Assembly: GCA_021413865.1 (NCBI GenBank)
Contig: JAIOPN010000017.1
Location: 124,001-188,000, forward strand
Reading direction: 5' to 3'
Length of the DNA stretch: 64,000 nucleotides
Source: Planctomycetota bacterium
GTDB lineage: Bacteria; Planctomycetota; Phycisphaerae; Phycisphaerales; Phycisphaeraceae
Part shown: positions 1 to 8,530 of the stretch, one piece after another
How positions within the stretch are numbered: the first letter of the stretch is position 1
Layout of the letters: each line of letters starts with the position of its first letter
The notes under the pieces: generated by a model
The model's input: the letters and a program-made list of their open reading frames with translations, nothing else
Told to the model about the DNA's origin: nothing
Database searches by the model: none
Made by a program: the position numbers and the translations under genes

Positions 1-973
1 TCATCGCAACAACGGCGTGGAACTGCCTGTTGCGGTCGGCCTCACCCAGATACTCAAGCGGCGACCGCCCCGCCACCCGCGCCAGCAGGCACGCGAGCGT
101 GTGACGCACCGCAATTGGTTCGAGGTCACCGGCCCAGGGCACATCACCGATCGCATCAAGGTACACCTTCCAGAAAACCCGCGCGGCGGCGGCGAATATC
201 TCGCGGCAGGCAACGACATGGTGCGCCTTGCTCAGCAGGTGCGCCGATGCGAAGCCCAGGTCGAACGCCGGGTCGCCGAAGTGGATGACCTCGTGGTCGA
301 GCAAGACGAGCGAGCCCGCGTGCACGAGCACGTTTTTCGGGCTGTAGTCGCCGTGGACGACCGTGAAGCGACGGCCGCGCGTCTGGGCGATCAGGTCGGC
401 GTAAAAGGCCGCGGCGTCGGTAACGCGCGAGGCGGTGTAGCTGTAATACGGCTCGATCCGCAGCGACTCGAAGAACGAACGGTCGTCGAACAGCCGCGCC
501 ATCTCGCCGCGCCGCTCCCACCCGCGCCGGTGGATCGTGCCGATCAGCCGTGCGAATTGGATGACATGATCGGGATCGACGAGGCCCGCCAGGAAGAGCG
601 TCTTGAGATTGTCGTGCGGCCGGGGGACGGCCCGCATCGCCAGCAGGTGGTTCGCGTGGTCCTCGAACAGCAGCGGCGCCGTCGCGCCGGGCGGCGCCAG
701 TTCCGCCAGCCAGCGCAGCCCCGCCGCCTCGCGACCGATCCGTGCCGGGTCGCTGAACCAGTCCGCCTTCACCCGCAGCTTCGCGAGCGCCTGCTTCATC
801 ACCCACGCCTCGCCATTCCCTCGCTCGACCAGCACCGTGCGGTTCGACACGCCCCCCGCCAGCACTGTGACGCGCGGCGACTCCCCAGCCGCGATCCGGC
901 CGCTCTCGCGCAGGTACGCGGTCAACGGCCCGGCCTGCTCGATGTCCAGCGCGATGGAACCCGTCACTTTCAT
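1..973 (-). CDS. APH-family phosphotransferase (partial, runs off left edge)
   Basis: Reading leftward from ATG at 973, an open frame of 324 codons continues past base 1, so the C-terminus is missing. It has an aminoglycoside/choline-kinase-like fold. A glycine-rich loop VLAGGVSNRTVLV lies near residues 37-49 and a candidate nucleotide-binding Lys near residue 60. The catalytic loop HGDYSPKN is at about 207-214 and the metal-binding segment DHEVIHFGDPAFDLGF at about 226-241. Proteins of this family phosphorylate small hydroxylated molecules with ATP in the cytosol. The substrate cannot be read from the sequence, and antibiotic resistance should not be assumed. The gene is divergent from the sugar kinase that starts at 1052. 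A long plus-strand open frame across this region is its antisense shadow. Confidence 0.85.
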   Translation of the reverse strand, partial: MKVTGSIALDIEQAGPLTAYLRESGRIAAGESPRVTVLAGGVSNRTVLVERGNGEAWVMKQALAKLRVKADWFSDPARIGREAAGLRWLAELAPPGATAPLLFEDHANHLLAMRAVPRPHDNLKTLFLAGLVDPDHVIQFARLIGTIHRRGWERRGEMARLFDDRSFFESLRIEPYYSYTASRVTDAAAFYADLIAQTRGRRFTVVHGDYSPKNVLVHAGSLVLLDHEVIHFGDPAFDLGFASAHLLSKAHHVVACREIFAAAARVFWKVYLDAIGDVPWAGDLEPIAVRHTLACLLARVAGRSPLEYLGEADRNRQFHAVVAM

Positions 974-1051
974 ACACGCATCCTACCGGCGCACGCATTG
1001 ACCGCCCATCGGCGCGGTTCGATACTGCGTCCGCGCAACGGGGCGGCTTCC

Positions 1052-2581
1052 ATGGCGGACACGCTGGTCATCGGGTTGGACCTGGGCACGACGACGTGCA
1101 AAGCCCTGGCGGTCGATGCCCGGGCACGCGTCATCGCCTCCGCCTCCTCACCCGTCAAAACGCAGTTCAGCGGCGACCGCGCCGAGCAGGACCCGTGGCT
1201 AATCGCCGACACCGCCGCCTCCGTGCTGCGCCGGCTCATGTCCGATCTGCACGGCCGCCCGATCGCCGGCCTCGCCATCAGCGGCGCGATGCACAGCCTC
1301 ATCCCCATCGGCGACGACGACCAGCCGCTTGCACCCGCATCCTTGTGGAGCGACCGCCGCGCCGCAACGCAGACCGCCGCGATGCGTGCCACGCCCGAAG
1401 CCCACGATCTCTACAACGCCACCGGCTGCGGCATCCGCTGGCTCTACCATCCGCCGCGCATCCGCTGGTGGCTGGAACAAGAACCCGACATCGCACGGCA
1501 AACGCGCCGCTTCGTCGCCCTCAAGGATGTCGTCACGCACCGCCTGACCGGCCGATGGTGCACGGACACAAGCCTCGCCTCCACCACCGGCCTGCTCGAC
1601 ATCCGCACGTGTCAATGGCACGCCGGTGCGCTGCGTGCCGTGGGCATCGACGCCTCACATCTCCCCGAACTCGTCTCGCCGACCGGTGAGATGGGGCGCG
1701 TCACGGCCGCCGGCGCGGCGTGGTCCGGCCTGCCCATCGGCACGCCCGTCATCGGCGGCGGGAGCGACGGCCCGCTCGCCAACCTCGGCGCCGCCGGCGC
1801 AGCCCCGGGCCTGGTGGTCGCCTCCATCGGCACCAGCGGCGCGGTGCGGATGAATGTTTCGCAACCCCTGCTCGATGAACGGGAGCGCACCTGGTGCTAC
1901 GTCATGCAGCCGGGCCGATGGGTCGCCGGCGGCGCAATCGCCAACGCCGGCCTGGCGCTCCAATGGGTCAAGGAAAAATGGTTCAGTGATCTGTCGTTCG
2001 ACGACATGATCGCCCGCGCCGACGCCATCGCTCCCGGCGCGGAGGGGGTGCTCTTCCTCCCCTACCTCACCGGCGAGCGCAACCCGCACTGGGACACCGA
2101 CGCCCGCGCGGTAGTGCAAGGCCTCACGCTACACCACACCCGCGACCACCTCGCCCGCGCCGCCCTCGAGGGCGTCGCCTTCTGCCTCGCCGACGTGTGG
2201 GATGCACTCAGGCCTGAACCCTCGCGGGTGGCTGGGGCAGAGTCTTCAATGCCCCGGTCTGCTCTACACCCCGATTCGCAATCCCCCATCCGCCTCACCG
2301 GCGGCATCGTCCGCTCCCCCGCCTGGTGCCGCATCCTCTGCGACGTGCTGGGTGTGTCGATCGAAGTCTCCGAGCATGGTGATGCCTCCGCGATCGGCGC
2401 GGCACGGTTCGCTCAGGTCGCACTGGGGATCATCGCTCCATCGCAACTCGACGAGCCACCCATCGACGAACGTCACATGGTCTTCACACCCGATGCGGAA
2501 CGGCACGGGAGATACTGCGAGGCGTGCCATCTCTTCCGGAAGTTGGGCAGTAGATTGGTGTTTCCCGCGGACACGATGTGA
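1052..2581 (+). CDS. FGGY-family carbohydrate kinase (gluconokinase-like)
   Basis: This 509-residue protein has the N-terminal FGGY signature GLDLGTTTCKALAVD, the substrate-lobe segment AISGAMHSLIPI and SLWSDRRA. The C-terminal lobe contains FLPYLTGERNPHWD and the ATP-site segment IRLTGGIVRSPAWC. The MHSL and ASTTGLLD segments resemble gluconate kinases more than xylulose or rhamnulose kinases. The expected reaction is ATP-dependent phosphorylation of gluconate or a related sugar acid in the cytosol. ATG at 1052 begins exactly at the conserved fold; the same frame stays open upstream only as antisense to the APH gene. Residues of about 387-411 are an unusual loop encoded by a dispersed hairpin repeat (2226-2260) that also occurs at 31233-31266. 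The frame survives the insertion, so the enzyme may still be active. Confidence 0.85.
   Translation: MADTLVIGLDLGTTTCKALAVDARARVIASASSPVKTQFSGDRAEQDPWLIADTAASVLRRLMSDLHGRPIAGLAISGAMHSLIPIGDDDQPLAPASLWSDRRAATQTAAMRATPEAHDLYNATGCGIRWLYHPPRIRWWLEQEPDIARQTRRFVALKDVVTHRLTGRWCTDTSLASTTGLLDIRTCQWHAGALRAVGIDASHLPELVSPTGEMGRVTAAGAAWSGLPIGTPVIGGGSDGPLANLGAAGAAPGLVVASIGTSGAVRMNVSQPLLDERERTWCYVMQPGRWVAGGAIANAGLALQWVKEKWFSDLSFDDMIARADAIAPGAEGVLFLPYLTGERNPHWDTDARAVVQGLTLHHTRDHLARAALEGVAFCLADVWDALRPEPSRVAGAESSMPRSALHPDSQSPIRLTGGIVRSPAWCRILCDVLGVSIEVSEHGDASAIGAARFAQVALGIIAPSQLDEPPIDERHMVFTPDAERHGRYCEACHLFRKLGSRLVFPADTM
2226..2260. repeat. Dispersed GGGGCA/TGCCCC hairpin repeat, copy A
   Basis: About 34 bases match copy B (31233-31266) with a single difference. 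The core GGGGCA...TGCCCC is an inverted repeat around a roughly ten-base loop. This copy lies inside the FGGY kinase coding sequence and keeps the reading frame. Confidence 0.8.
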
Positions 2582-2681
2582 GCAATCTACAAGCCCGTGC
2601 CCCGCCGTACACAGGCTGCGATTAAAGAGCACACGCTTTTCGGCATCGGTTTCTTCCGCCGGGCGAGCCAAGCGTTCGTGT

Positions 2682-4166
2682 TCAAGACCCCCGACGGCGG
2701 CGAAGCAAAACCGGTCCCGCCATCACGCTCAACACCAGCGCAGAGGAAGGCTCCGGTATCTCCTGCACCTGCAGGGGCATCTGGATCGTGATATACTCCG
2801 TGCCTGCCCCCGAGTTTCCCTGCGCAAAGAAGGTGATTGGTTGCGGGTTGATCAACGCGAAATCCGCGGGGATCGACTGCGTCACGCTATACACGCCGGG
2901 CACCGTCAGATCGAACGCCGCGTATCCATCGCTGTTGGTCAGGACGGTGGTCTGGGTGCTGTCGGGAGCGGTGAGCGTGATGGGGAATTTTTGAAGAGAG
3001 ATATCGTTCTCATCCCAGATGCCGTTGCCATTGACATCGAGGTACATGACGCACTGGGTCTTAGTCACCGTGAAGGTGGGTATCTTCGCATTGCCGTATT
3101 CCAGCGTCAGCGTTTCGCCGCTGGCGACGTCGAACTGGTCCAGATTGCCCGGCAGGTGCTGCAGGGAGATGGGTTTGAGCGTGTTGGTCCAACCGGCGAA
3201 ATCAGGCCCCATGTTTTCATTCACGGCATAGGTAGCAGCCAAACCACCGCTGGGTTCCTCAAAAACCGCCTCGCCGTTCGCGCTCGTCCTGACTTTGTGC
3301 GTGGCGCCGCCGTTGACACCCTCGACGGTGAAATCAACACCGGACATGGAGGGTTCACCCGGGTCGCGCAGGCCGTCCGCGTCCAGATCGTAGAACTTCT
3401 GAATCACAATCTTCCGGCTGGGCGGGGGAGGCGGCGGCGGGATCGGCGTGGCGTCCAGGAAGTTGAGGGTGAATGTGCCCACGGCCGTGCCACCGTCGTC
3501 GGTTGGATGCGACACGTAGTGTGAATGACTCATCCCAAAATGATATGTGTACTTCCCGGGCGCGAAGACCGTACCGTCGCCGTTATAAGTACCGCTAGAT
3601 GAGTTTACTTTAACTGTAGAATCGACGGTGTCCAAAGACCACGTGCCGCTGCTGGCACCCAAGGCGTTGTCGCGATAGCGGTGCAAATCCGATCCTAAAA
3701 AAAACATAACGGTGCTAAACCCCTGCGCGTCGCTACCGTAAGGTGTGCCCGCCCAGGGATCGCTAAGTGCTCCAGTGAAAGAGACCTGACTTGTCGCGGT
3801 GAAGCTGAAAGGCACCAGCGCGGTGAATTCGACGACCGCTAAGCCGGTCGCAAAAGACCCATACCCCGCCGACCGGTCGAGTTGAATCGTTGAGGAAATC
3901 GAGCCTCCGCTGACGGTAAGGTCAAGTTCAGCCGCGGGATCACCGGAACCCGGCTTGTATATCACCTGATTGTGCTGAAACACAAGCCCATGAGTAGCGG
4001 TATTGGAGGTCTCGCTCAGGTATGTTTGGCTCGTGTTTCTCCCCGAACCGGTGTGCGTCATGCTTGTGTAAGACCCCACGACATCGCTTGCCCAGCCCGG
4101 CGAGACCACCGCGCAAACAACCACAACCACTGCGACGGAAGCAAAAAGTTGGAAGCGGAAATACAT
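2682..4166 (-). CDS. PEP-CTERM exoprotein with SdrD-like B domains
   Basis: This 494-residue protein is probably secreted and surface-anchored. It starts with a signal peptide (basic start, hydrophobic VAVVVVVCAVV, cleavage near residue 26). It ends with the PEP-CTERM sorting signal, PEPSS then a hydrophobic helix then RRRR. The middle has a beta-rich domain, a proline-rich linker (IPPPPPPPS) and two collagen-binding-like/SdrD B repeats with Asp-rich loops, DLDADGLRDPGE and DVNGNGIWDEND. Those loops probably bind Ca2+. ATG at 4166 is chosen because GGAGG sits about eight bases upstream; an in-frame extension to 4256 has no such signal and would bury the signal peptide. PEP-CTERM proteins are processed by exosortase, which is not encoded here. 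The gene is convergent with the FGGY kinase. The ligand is unknown. Confidence 0.85.
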   Translation of the reverse strand: MYFRFQLFASVAVVVVVCAVVSPGWASDVVGSYTSMTHTGSGRNTSQTYLSETSNTATHGLVFQHNQVIYKPGSGDPAAELDLTVSGGSISSTIQLDRSAGYGSFATGLAVVEFTALVPFSFTATSQVSFTGALSDPWAGTPYGSDAQGFSTVMFFLGSDLHRYRDNALGASSGTWSLDTVDSTVKVNSSSGTYNGDGTVFAPGKYTYHFGMSHSHYVSHPTDDGGTAVGTFTLNFLDATPIPPPPPPPSRKIVIQKFYDLDADGLRDPGEPSMSGVDFTVEGVNGGATHKVRTSANGEAVFEEPSGGLAATYAVNENMGPDFAGWTNTLKPISLQHLPGNLDQFDVASGETLTLEYGNAKIPTFTVTKTQCVMYLDVNGNGIWDENDISLQKFPITLTAPDSTQTTVLTNSDGYAAFDLTVPGVYSVTQSIPADFALINPQPITFFAQGNSGAGTEYITIQMPLQVQEIPEPSSALVLSVMAGPVLLRRRRGS

Positions 4167-4271
4167 CAGAATTCCTCCCCGGCCGGCTTGGGCAACAGGC
4201 GATAACGCCACGCCTGAGCGTGCCGACACAACGCCTACGAACGAACCCATAAACAAACGCGGTTGCTTTTG

Positions 4272-4294
4272 GACCCCGCCTACAACACGGGGTC
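4272..4294. other. Stem-loop upstream of the PEP-CTERM gene
   Basis: GACCCCG and CGGGGTC pair across a nine-base loop in the 247-base leader between 4166 and 4414. No T-run follows on either strand, so it does not look like an intrinsic terminator. No promoter could be assigned in this leader. Confidence 0.4.
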
Positions 4295-4413
4295 AGCAGA
4301 TGGGTATTGGCTGACGTACACCCCAGCCATGGCACAAAGGATAGCATCCAGAAATCCGCCCGTCGAGAGTTTTCGACGCGTATGCCGGGTGCCCGGGCCT
4401 TGTGGAAACCGGG

Positions 4414-5136
4414 CTATCGGTCTCGGATAAACGACCGCAGACGCGGGGACTTCGCCGTGAACTCCTCGATCTCCGGGCGTTTGCTCGTGTTGTCCTCGGG
4501 GTGGGGCATGGGGTTGGATTTGCCCTGGATGTGGGTTCCCCAGAGGTAGCGGAAGCCGGGCTTGGTGCCGCGGTGGGCGGTGTGCCAGAGGGCGGTGTCG
4601 AAGATGACGCAGGAGCCGGGCGGCGCGGCGACGGCGATCTGACCGGGCCAGTGGTCGTGGAGGCCGGCCGGGGCGACCTGCATGGGTTCGTCGTAGCGGC
4701 GGGGATAGACGACGAGCGAGCCGACCTCGGGGCTAGAGCCGCGGGTGTAGCAGGCGAAGAGGACACGCTCTATTTTTTCCCGGCCCGGGAGGCGCGACTT
4801 GTCCCACGCGTAGTGCTCATGCCAGCCGATGGCGTCGGCGGATTCCTCATTGGAGAGGCGGGCGCCGGTGTGGGCGAGGAAAGGCTCATCGCGCAGCACC
4901 ATGGCCAGCGCGTCGAGCAGCACGGGCTTGTCGAAGAGCGGGGTCATCTCGGGGAGGAACTCGAGCAGCGGGTGGATGCTCAGGCCGAACCCGGCGAGCG
5001 ATGGCCTGCCGCGCTTCTCCCAGCAGTCGGCCATGGCCCGCTCGGCGAGGTCGCGATCAGCGGGCGACCAGATGGAATCGATCACGCAGAAGCCACGGTC
5101 GTAAACCTCGCGGGCTTTGGATTTCAGGTCGGTCAT
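4414..5136 (-). CDS. Phytanoyl-CoA dioxygenase (PhyH)-like protein
   Basis: This 240-residue protein resembles the PhyH branch of non-heme Fe(II)/2-oxoglutarate oxygenases. The segment GWHEHYAWD would give the first metal-binding His and acidic residue. A later His (ALWHTAHRG) and an Arg (GFRYLWGTH) would complete the iron and 2-oxoglutarate site. It is the last gene of the ABC transporter operon: its ATG overlaps the ATPase stop in an ATGA arrangement, so the two are translationally coupled. That position suggests it oxidises something related to the imported compound. Many planctomycete PhyH-like genes have no known substrate. Confidence 0.7.
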   Translation of the reverse strand: MTDLKSKAREVYDRGFCVIDSIWSPADRDLAERAMADCWEKRGRPSLAGFGLSIHPLLEFLPEMTPLFDKPVLLDALAMVLRDEPFLAHTGARLSNEESADAIGWHEHYAWDKSRLPGREKIERVLFACYTRGSSPEVGSLVVYPRRYDEPMQVAPAGLHDHWPGQIAVAAPPGSCVIFDTALWHTAHRGTKPGFRYLWGTHIQGKSNPMPHPEDNTSKRPEIEEFTAKSPRLRSFIRDR

Positions 5137-6206
5137 TGTGTGCCCCCCGCGACGGCGCTCTCTGCGCGGCGGAAATCCAGGTCCGGCTGCATGCGCTTCC
5201 CCTTGTCAAAGCCCGGGGCGTGCCAGCAGGCGACCCAGTGTTTGTCGGCGACCTCCAGCAGCGGCGGCTCGGCGCCGGAGCATTGCGTGTCGCCCAGCAT
5301 CGCGGCGCAGCGCGGGTGAAACGGGCAGCCGGAGGGGAAGTCCACGGGGTTGGGGACGTTGCCCGGGATGGTGTCCAGGCGGGTCCGTGCGCGGCCGAGC
5401 ACGGGCATGGAGGCGAAGAGGCCCTTCGTGTAGGGGTGCAATGGGTTGTGAAAGACGTCCAGGACCGAGCCGTATTCGACCACGCGGCCGGCGTACATGA
5501 CCGCGACAACGTCGGCGTTCTCGGCGACGACGCCCAGGTCGTGCGTGATGAGCAGCACGGAGAGGCCACGCTCGTTCTGCAACCGGCGGAGCAATTCCAG
5601 GATCTGCGCCTGAATGGTGACGTCCAGCGCAGTGGTGGGCTCGTCGGCGAGGAGCAGCTTCGGGTTGCAGGCGAGCGCCATGGCGATCATCACGCGCTGC
5701 CGCATGCCGCCCGAGAGCTGATGGGGGTATTCCTTGAGCCTCGCGCGGGGATCGGCGATGCCCACGTCCTCCAGCGCACGCACGGCCACCTCGACGGCGC
5801 CGGCACGGTTCACCTTCTGGTGCAGCAGCACCGCCTCGATAATCTGCTCGCCGATGGTGTACACCGGGTTCAGGCTGGTCATCGGCTCCTGGAAAATCAT
5901 AGCGATGTCCTTGCCGCGCACGGCCCGAATCGCCTTTTCATCGAGCGTGAGCAGGTCCGCCGGCGCGGCAACGCCATCGGGCGACCAGTAGATGCAGCCG
6001 GAATCGAATCGGCCCGGCGGCGTGGGGACGAGGCGGAGGATGGAGAGCGACGTGACCGACTTGCCGCAGCCCGACTCGCCGACGACGGCCAGGGTCTGCC
6101 TCGGGTAGATGGAGAGGTTCACCCCGCCGACGGCGCGGACGCGGCCGCGCGGCCCGGAGAAGGAGACGGCCAGGTTGTCGATCCGCAGCAGCGGTTGCTC
6201 CGCCAT
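5133..6206 (-). CDS. Peptide-type ABC transporter ATP-binding protein (DppD/OppD-like)
   Basis: This 357-residue ATPase has Walker A GESGCGKS (about 43-50), Q-loop [11 protein letters not shown], signature LSGGMRQR, Walker [13 protein letters not shown] and switch His (LITHD). The C-terminal oligopeptide-ABC extension with clustered cysteines (GCPFHPRC and following) is characteristic of DppD/OppD. It would energise import of a peptide or related solute with the neighbouring permeases. No DppF/OppF partner lies next to it; the next gene downstream is PhyH-like. The enzyme may homodimerise or use an ATPase encoded elsewhere. Confidence 0.9.
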   Translation of the reverse strand: MAEQPLLRIDNLAVSFSGPRGRVRAVGGVNLSIYPRQTLAVVGESGCGKSVTSLSILRLVPTPPGRFDSGCIYWSPDGVAAPADLLTLDEKAIRAVRGKDIAMIFQEPMTSLNPVYTIGEQIIEAVLLHQKVNRAGAVEVAVRALEDVGIADPRARLKEYPHQLSGGMRQRVMIAMALACNPKLLLADEPTTALDVTIQAQILELLRRLQNERGLSVLLITHDLGVVAENADVVAVMYAGRVVEYGSVLDVFHNPLHPYTKGLFASMPVLGRARTRLDTIPGNVPNPVDFPSGCPFHPRCAAMLGDTQCSGAEPPLLEVADKHWVACWHAPGFDKGKRMQPDLDFRRAESAVAGGTQ

Positions 6207-6219
6207 GGTGGTTCACCCG

Positions 6220-7455
6220 TCAGTGTTGGTTGCGGTTGGTGTAGGGATCGATCACGTCGCGCATCGCTTCGCCGATGATGATGAAGGCGAACATCGACAG
6301 GAAGAGAGCCAGGCCCGGCGCGGTGGCGATCCACCAGCGGAAATTGCCACCCGGCGAGGTGGCTTGGTTGAGCAGGGCGCCCCAACTCGGCTCCTCGACC
6401 AGGCCGATGCCCAGGAAACTGAGGATGTTCTCGACATTCATCGCGCCGGCGATGCCGAAGCTGGCGCTGACAAGCACGGGCGTGATGCCATTGGGGAGCA
6501 TGTGGCGGAAGAGGATGGAGCGCAGCGGCAGGCCGGTGGCGATGGCGGCCTGCACAAAATCCTGCTGGCGCAGCTTGAGGAACTCGGCGCGGATGAAGAG
6601 CGCATAGCCGCTCCAGCCGGTTAGGCCGATGATCACCATGATCAGCAGCAACATGCTTGCCTCGTCCCGCCAGAACGCCACGACGGTGAGCAGCAGGTAG
6701 AGGCGCGGGATGGCGTCGAAGATTTCCACCAGGCGCATGCCCACGAGGTCAACCCAGCCGGAGAAATAACCCATCAGCCCGCCGAGTACGACGCCCACGA
6801 CGACAGCGATACCGGTGGAGATGAAGCCGACGGCCATCGCGATGCGGCAGGCGTGGATCATGCGGCTGAGCACGTCGGAGCCGTTGATCTCGGTGCCCAG
6901 CCAGTGCACGGCGGAAGGCGGGTGCGGATTGGGGTTGTCCTTCTCGAACTGATCGGCAAGCCGGTCGTTGGGCGAGAACGGGATCGGGGCGTAGATCGCG
7001 TGCTCTACAAGGCCGTCACGGTGGTAGCCGCGGTAGATGTCGTACACGGTGCCCGCCGGCTGCTTGCACACGAAAATACTCAACGGGATCGCCACCGCCA
7101 TCACGCCGACGAACACGATCAGACGATGCGGGCCTCGCAACCGCCGCACCGTGCAGAGCACGCCGAGCGCGACCGCCGCGACCAGAACGGAGGCGTCCAC
7201 GGGCGTAAGGTGGCGCAGCAGCGGGCTGGACCACCCCTGCCCCTTGAGCTTGAGAAGCAGCGGAAAACTGCTGGCGAGGAACGGGGCGAAAACGGCGAAG
7301 AAAAGGATGACGCCCAGCCAGACGGCGGCGATGATGGCCAGCGGCTGCCCGAAGGTGCCCAGCAGGACCCGCGCCGTCTCGCTGCGCGGCGGGCGGGCGG
7401 ACGTCAGACCGGCAAGGCCCGGCACCGCGGGCGTGGTTGGAGCCGTGTTACTCAT
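6220..7455 (-). CDS. ABC transporter permease (DppC/OppC-like)
   Basis: This 411-residue membrane protein has a long N-terminal part with several hydrophobic helices around residues 35-150. The C-terminal half is a standard permease core with the cytoplasmic EAA-type loop (AAIATGLPLRSILFRHMLPN) and a typical DppC ending. It should form the translocation pore with the DppB-like subunit. Its start overlaps the end of the 8521-7448 permease gene by eight bases. At 411 residues it is longer than the usual roughly 300, because of the N-terminal helices and a soluble loop at about 125-185. Confidence 0.88.
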   Translation of the reverse strand: MSNTAPTTPAVPGLAGLTSARPPRSETARVLLGTFGQPLAIIAAVWLGVILFFAVFAPFLASSFPLLLKLKGQGWSSPLLRHLTPVDASVLVAAVALGVLCTVRRLRGPHRLIVFVGVMAVAIPLSIFVCKQPAGTVYDIYRGYHRDGLVEHAIYAPIPFSPNDRLADQFEKDNPNPHPPSAVHWLGTEINGSDVLSRMIHACRIAMAVGFISTGIAVVVGVVLGGLMGYFSGWVDLVGMRLVEIFDAIPRLYLLLTVVAFWRDEASMLLLIMVIIGLTGWSGYALFIRAEFLKLRQQDFVQAAIATGLPLRSILFRHMLPNGITPVLVSASFGIAGAMNVENILSFLGIGLVEEPSWGALLNQATSPGGNFRWWIATAPGLALFLSMFAFIIIGEAMRDVIDPYTNRNQH

Positions 7456-8521
7456 AGCTCACCCTCGGGTCCGCGACGGCGTACCAGATGTCCGACACAA
7501 GCCGTGACAGCAGGCCAATCACACCCGCCACCAGCGCCCCGGCCAGCACAAGTTCCCTGTCGCGCGAGAAGACGGCGTCGATCGCGAGCTTGCCCATGCC
7601 GGGGATGCTGAAGATCGATTCGATGATGACCGAGCCGCCGAGCAGGCCGGGGATGATCCCAGCGGCGACGGTGATCAACGGCAACAGGCTGTTGCGGAAG
7701 ACATGACGGAAGAGGAGCGTTCGCTCGTCCACCCCCTTGGCGCGGGCGGTGCGGACATAGTCGGCGTTGAGGCTGTCGAGCACCGAGCCGCGCGTGAGCT
7801 TGGAGAGGAATGCGAAGCCGCCGTAGGTATAGACGAGGAGCGGCAGCGCGAGATGCCAGAGCATGTCCAACAGCCAGCCGCGCTCAAAACCCGCCGAGCC
7901 CACGCGGGGCAGGAACGCCATCTGGTCGGCGAGGGTGTCGTGCAAGCCGCCCGCGGGGAACCAATGCCAGAACTGCGTGCTGGCGAAAAATCCGATAAGC
8001 ATGATGCCGGCCCAGTTTTCGGGGATCGAGTTGAGGCCGAGCATGGTCGTGCTGGAGCCCACGTCGAAGAGCGAGTTGCGGTGCCGCGCCGCATAGACAC
8101 CGATGAGGATGGAAAGGACGTAGATGATCGGCGTGGTGACGAGGTTGAGCAGGAGCGTGACCGGCAGCGCTTCCATATAGAGGTCGGTGACGGGACGGCG
8201 CTTGGACATGCTCTCACCCAAGTCGAGGGGCTTGAAACCGAAACCCGTGGACTTCCCATCGCCGTCGTAGCGGTAGCCGATCGGCGAGACGCGGTTGAGC
8301 CACCGGCCGTACTGCACGAGGAGCGGCTGGTCCAGGCCGTAGCGTTTGCGGTAGTACTCCCGCATCGCCTGGCGTTCCTTGGCCTGCATCTCGCCGCCCT
8401 CGCTCAGCGCCTGCCCGCCGACGCCGCCGGGCGAGAGCGCCATGATGAAGAACACCACCGCCGTCACGCCAAGCAGCGTGGGGATCATGAGGAGCAGGCG
8501 ACGGAGGATGTAGTTCAGCAT
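7448..8521 (-). CDS. ABC transporter permease (DppB/OppB-like)
   Basis: This 357-residue permease begins with the classical DppB N-terminus (MLNYILRRLLLMIPTLLGVT), a transmembrane helix followed by a periplasmic region (GLDQPLLVQYGRWL). Five further helices follow, with the EAA loop TARAKGVDERTLLFRHVFRN near residue 260. It forms the inner-membrane channel with a DppC-type partner. It lies between the substrate-binding protein gene (nine-base gap) and the overlapping DppC-like gene. Confidence 0.9.
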   Translation of the reverse strand: MLNYILRRLLLMIPTLLGVTAVVFFIMALSPGGVGGQALSEGGEMQAKERQAMREYYRKRYGLDQPLLVQYGRWLNRVSPIGYRYDGDGKSTGFGFKPLDLGESMSKRRPVTDLYMEALPVTLLLNLVTTPIIYVLSILIGVYAARHRNSLFDVGSSTTMLGLNSIPENWAGIMLIGFFASTQFWHWFPAGGLHDTLADQMAFLPRVGSAGFERGWLLDMLWHLALPLLVYTYGGFAFLSKLTRGSVLDSLNADYVRTARAKGVDERTLLFRHVFRNSLLPLITVAAGIIPGLLGGSVIIESIFSIPGMGKLAIDAVFSRDRELVLAGALVAGVIGLLSRLVSDIWYAVADPRVSYE

Positions 8522-8530
8522 GCGGTGCGG

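Noticed and set aside
17-1051. A long plus-strand open frame continuing upstream of the FGGY kinase
   Set aside because: It is antisense to a convincing APH-family gene on the minus strand, and the conserved kinase fold starts exactly at 1052.
1052-2581. FGGY kinase as the missing rhamnulokinase/fuculokinase for the BMC
   Set aside because: Its motifs resemble gluconate kinases, and it lies 37 kb from the BMC operon.
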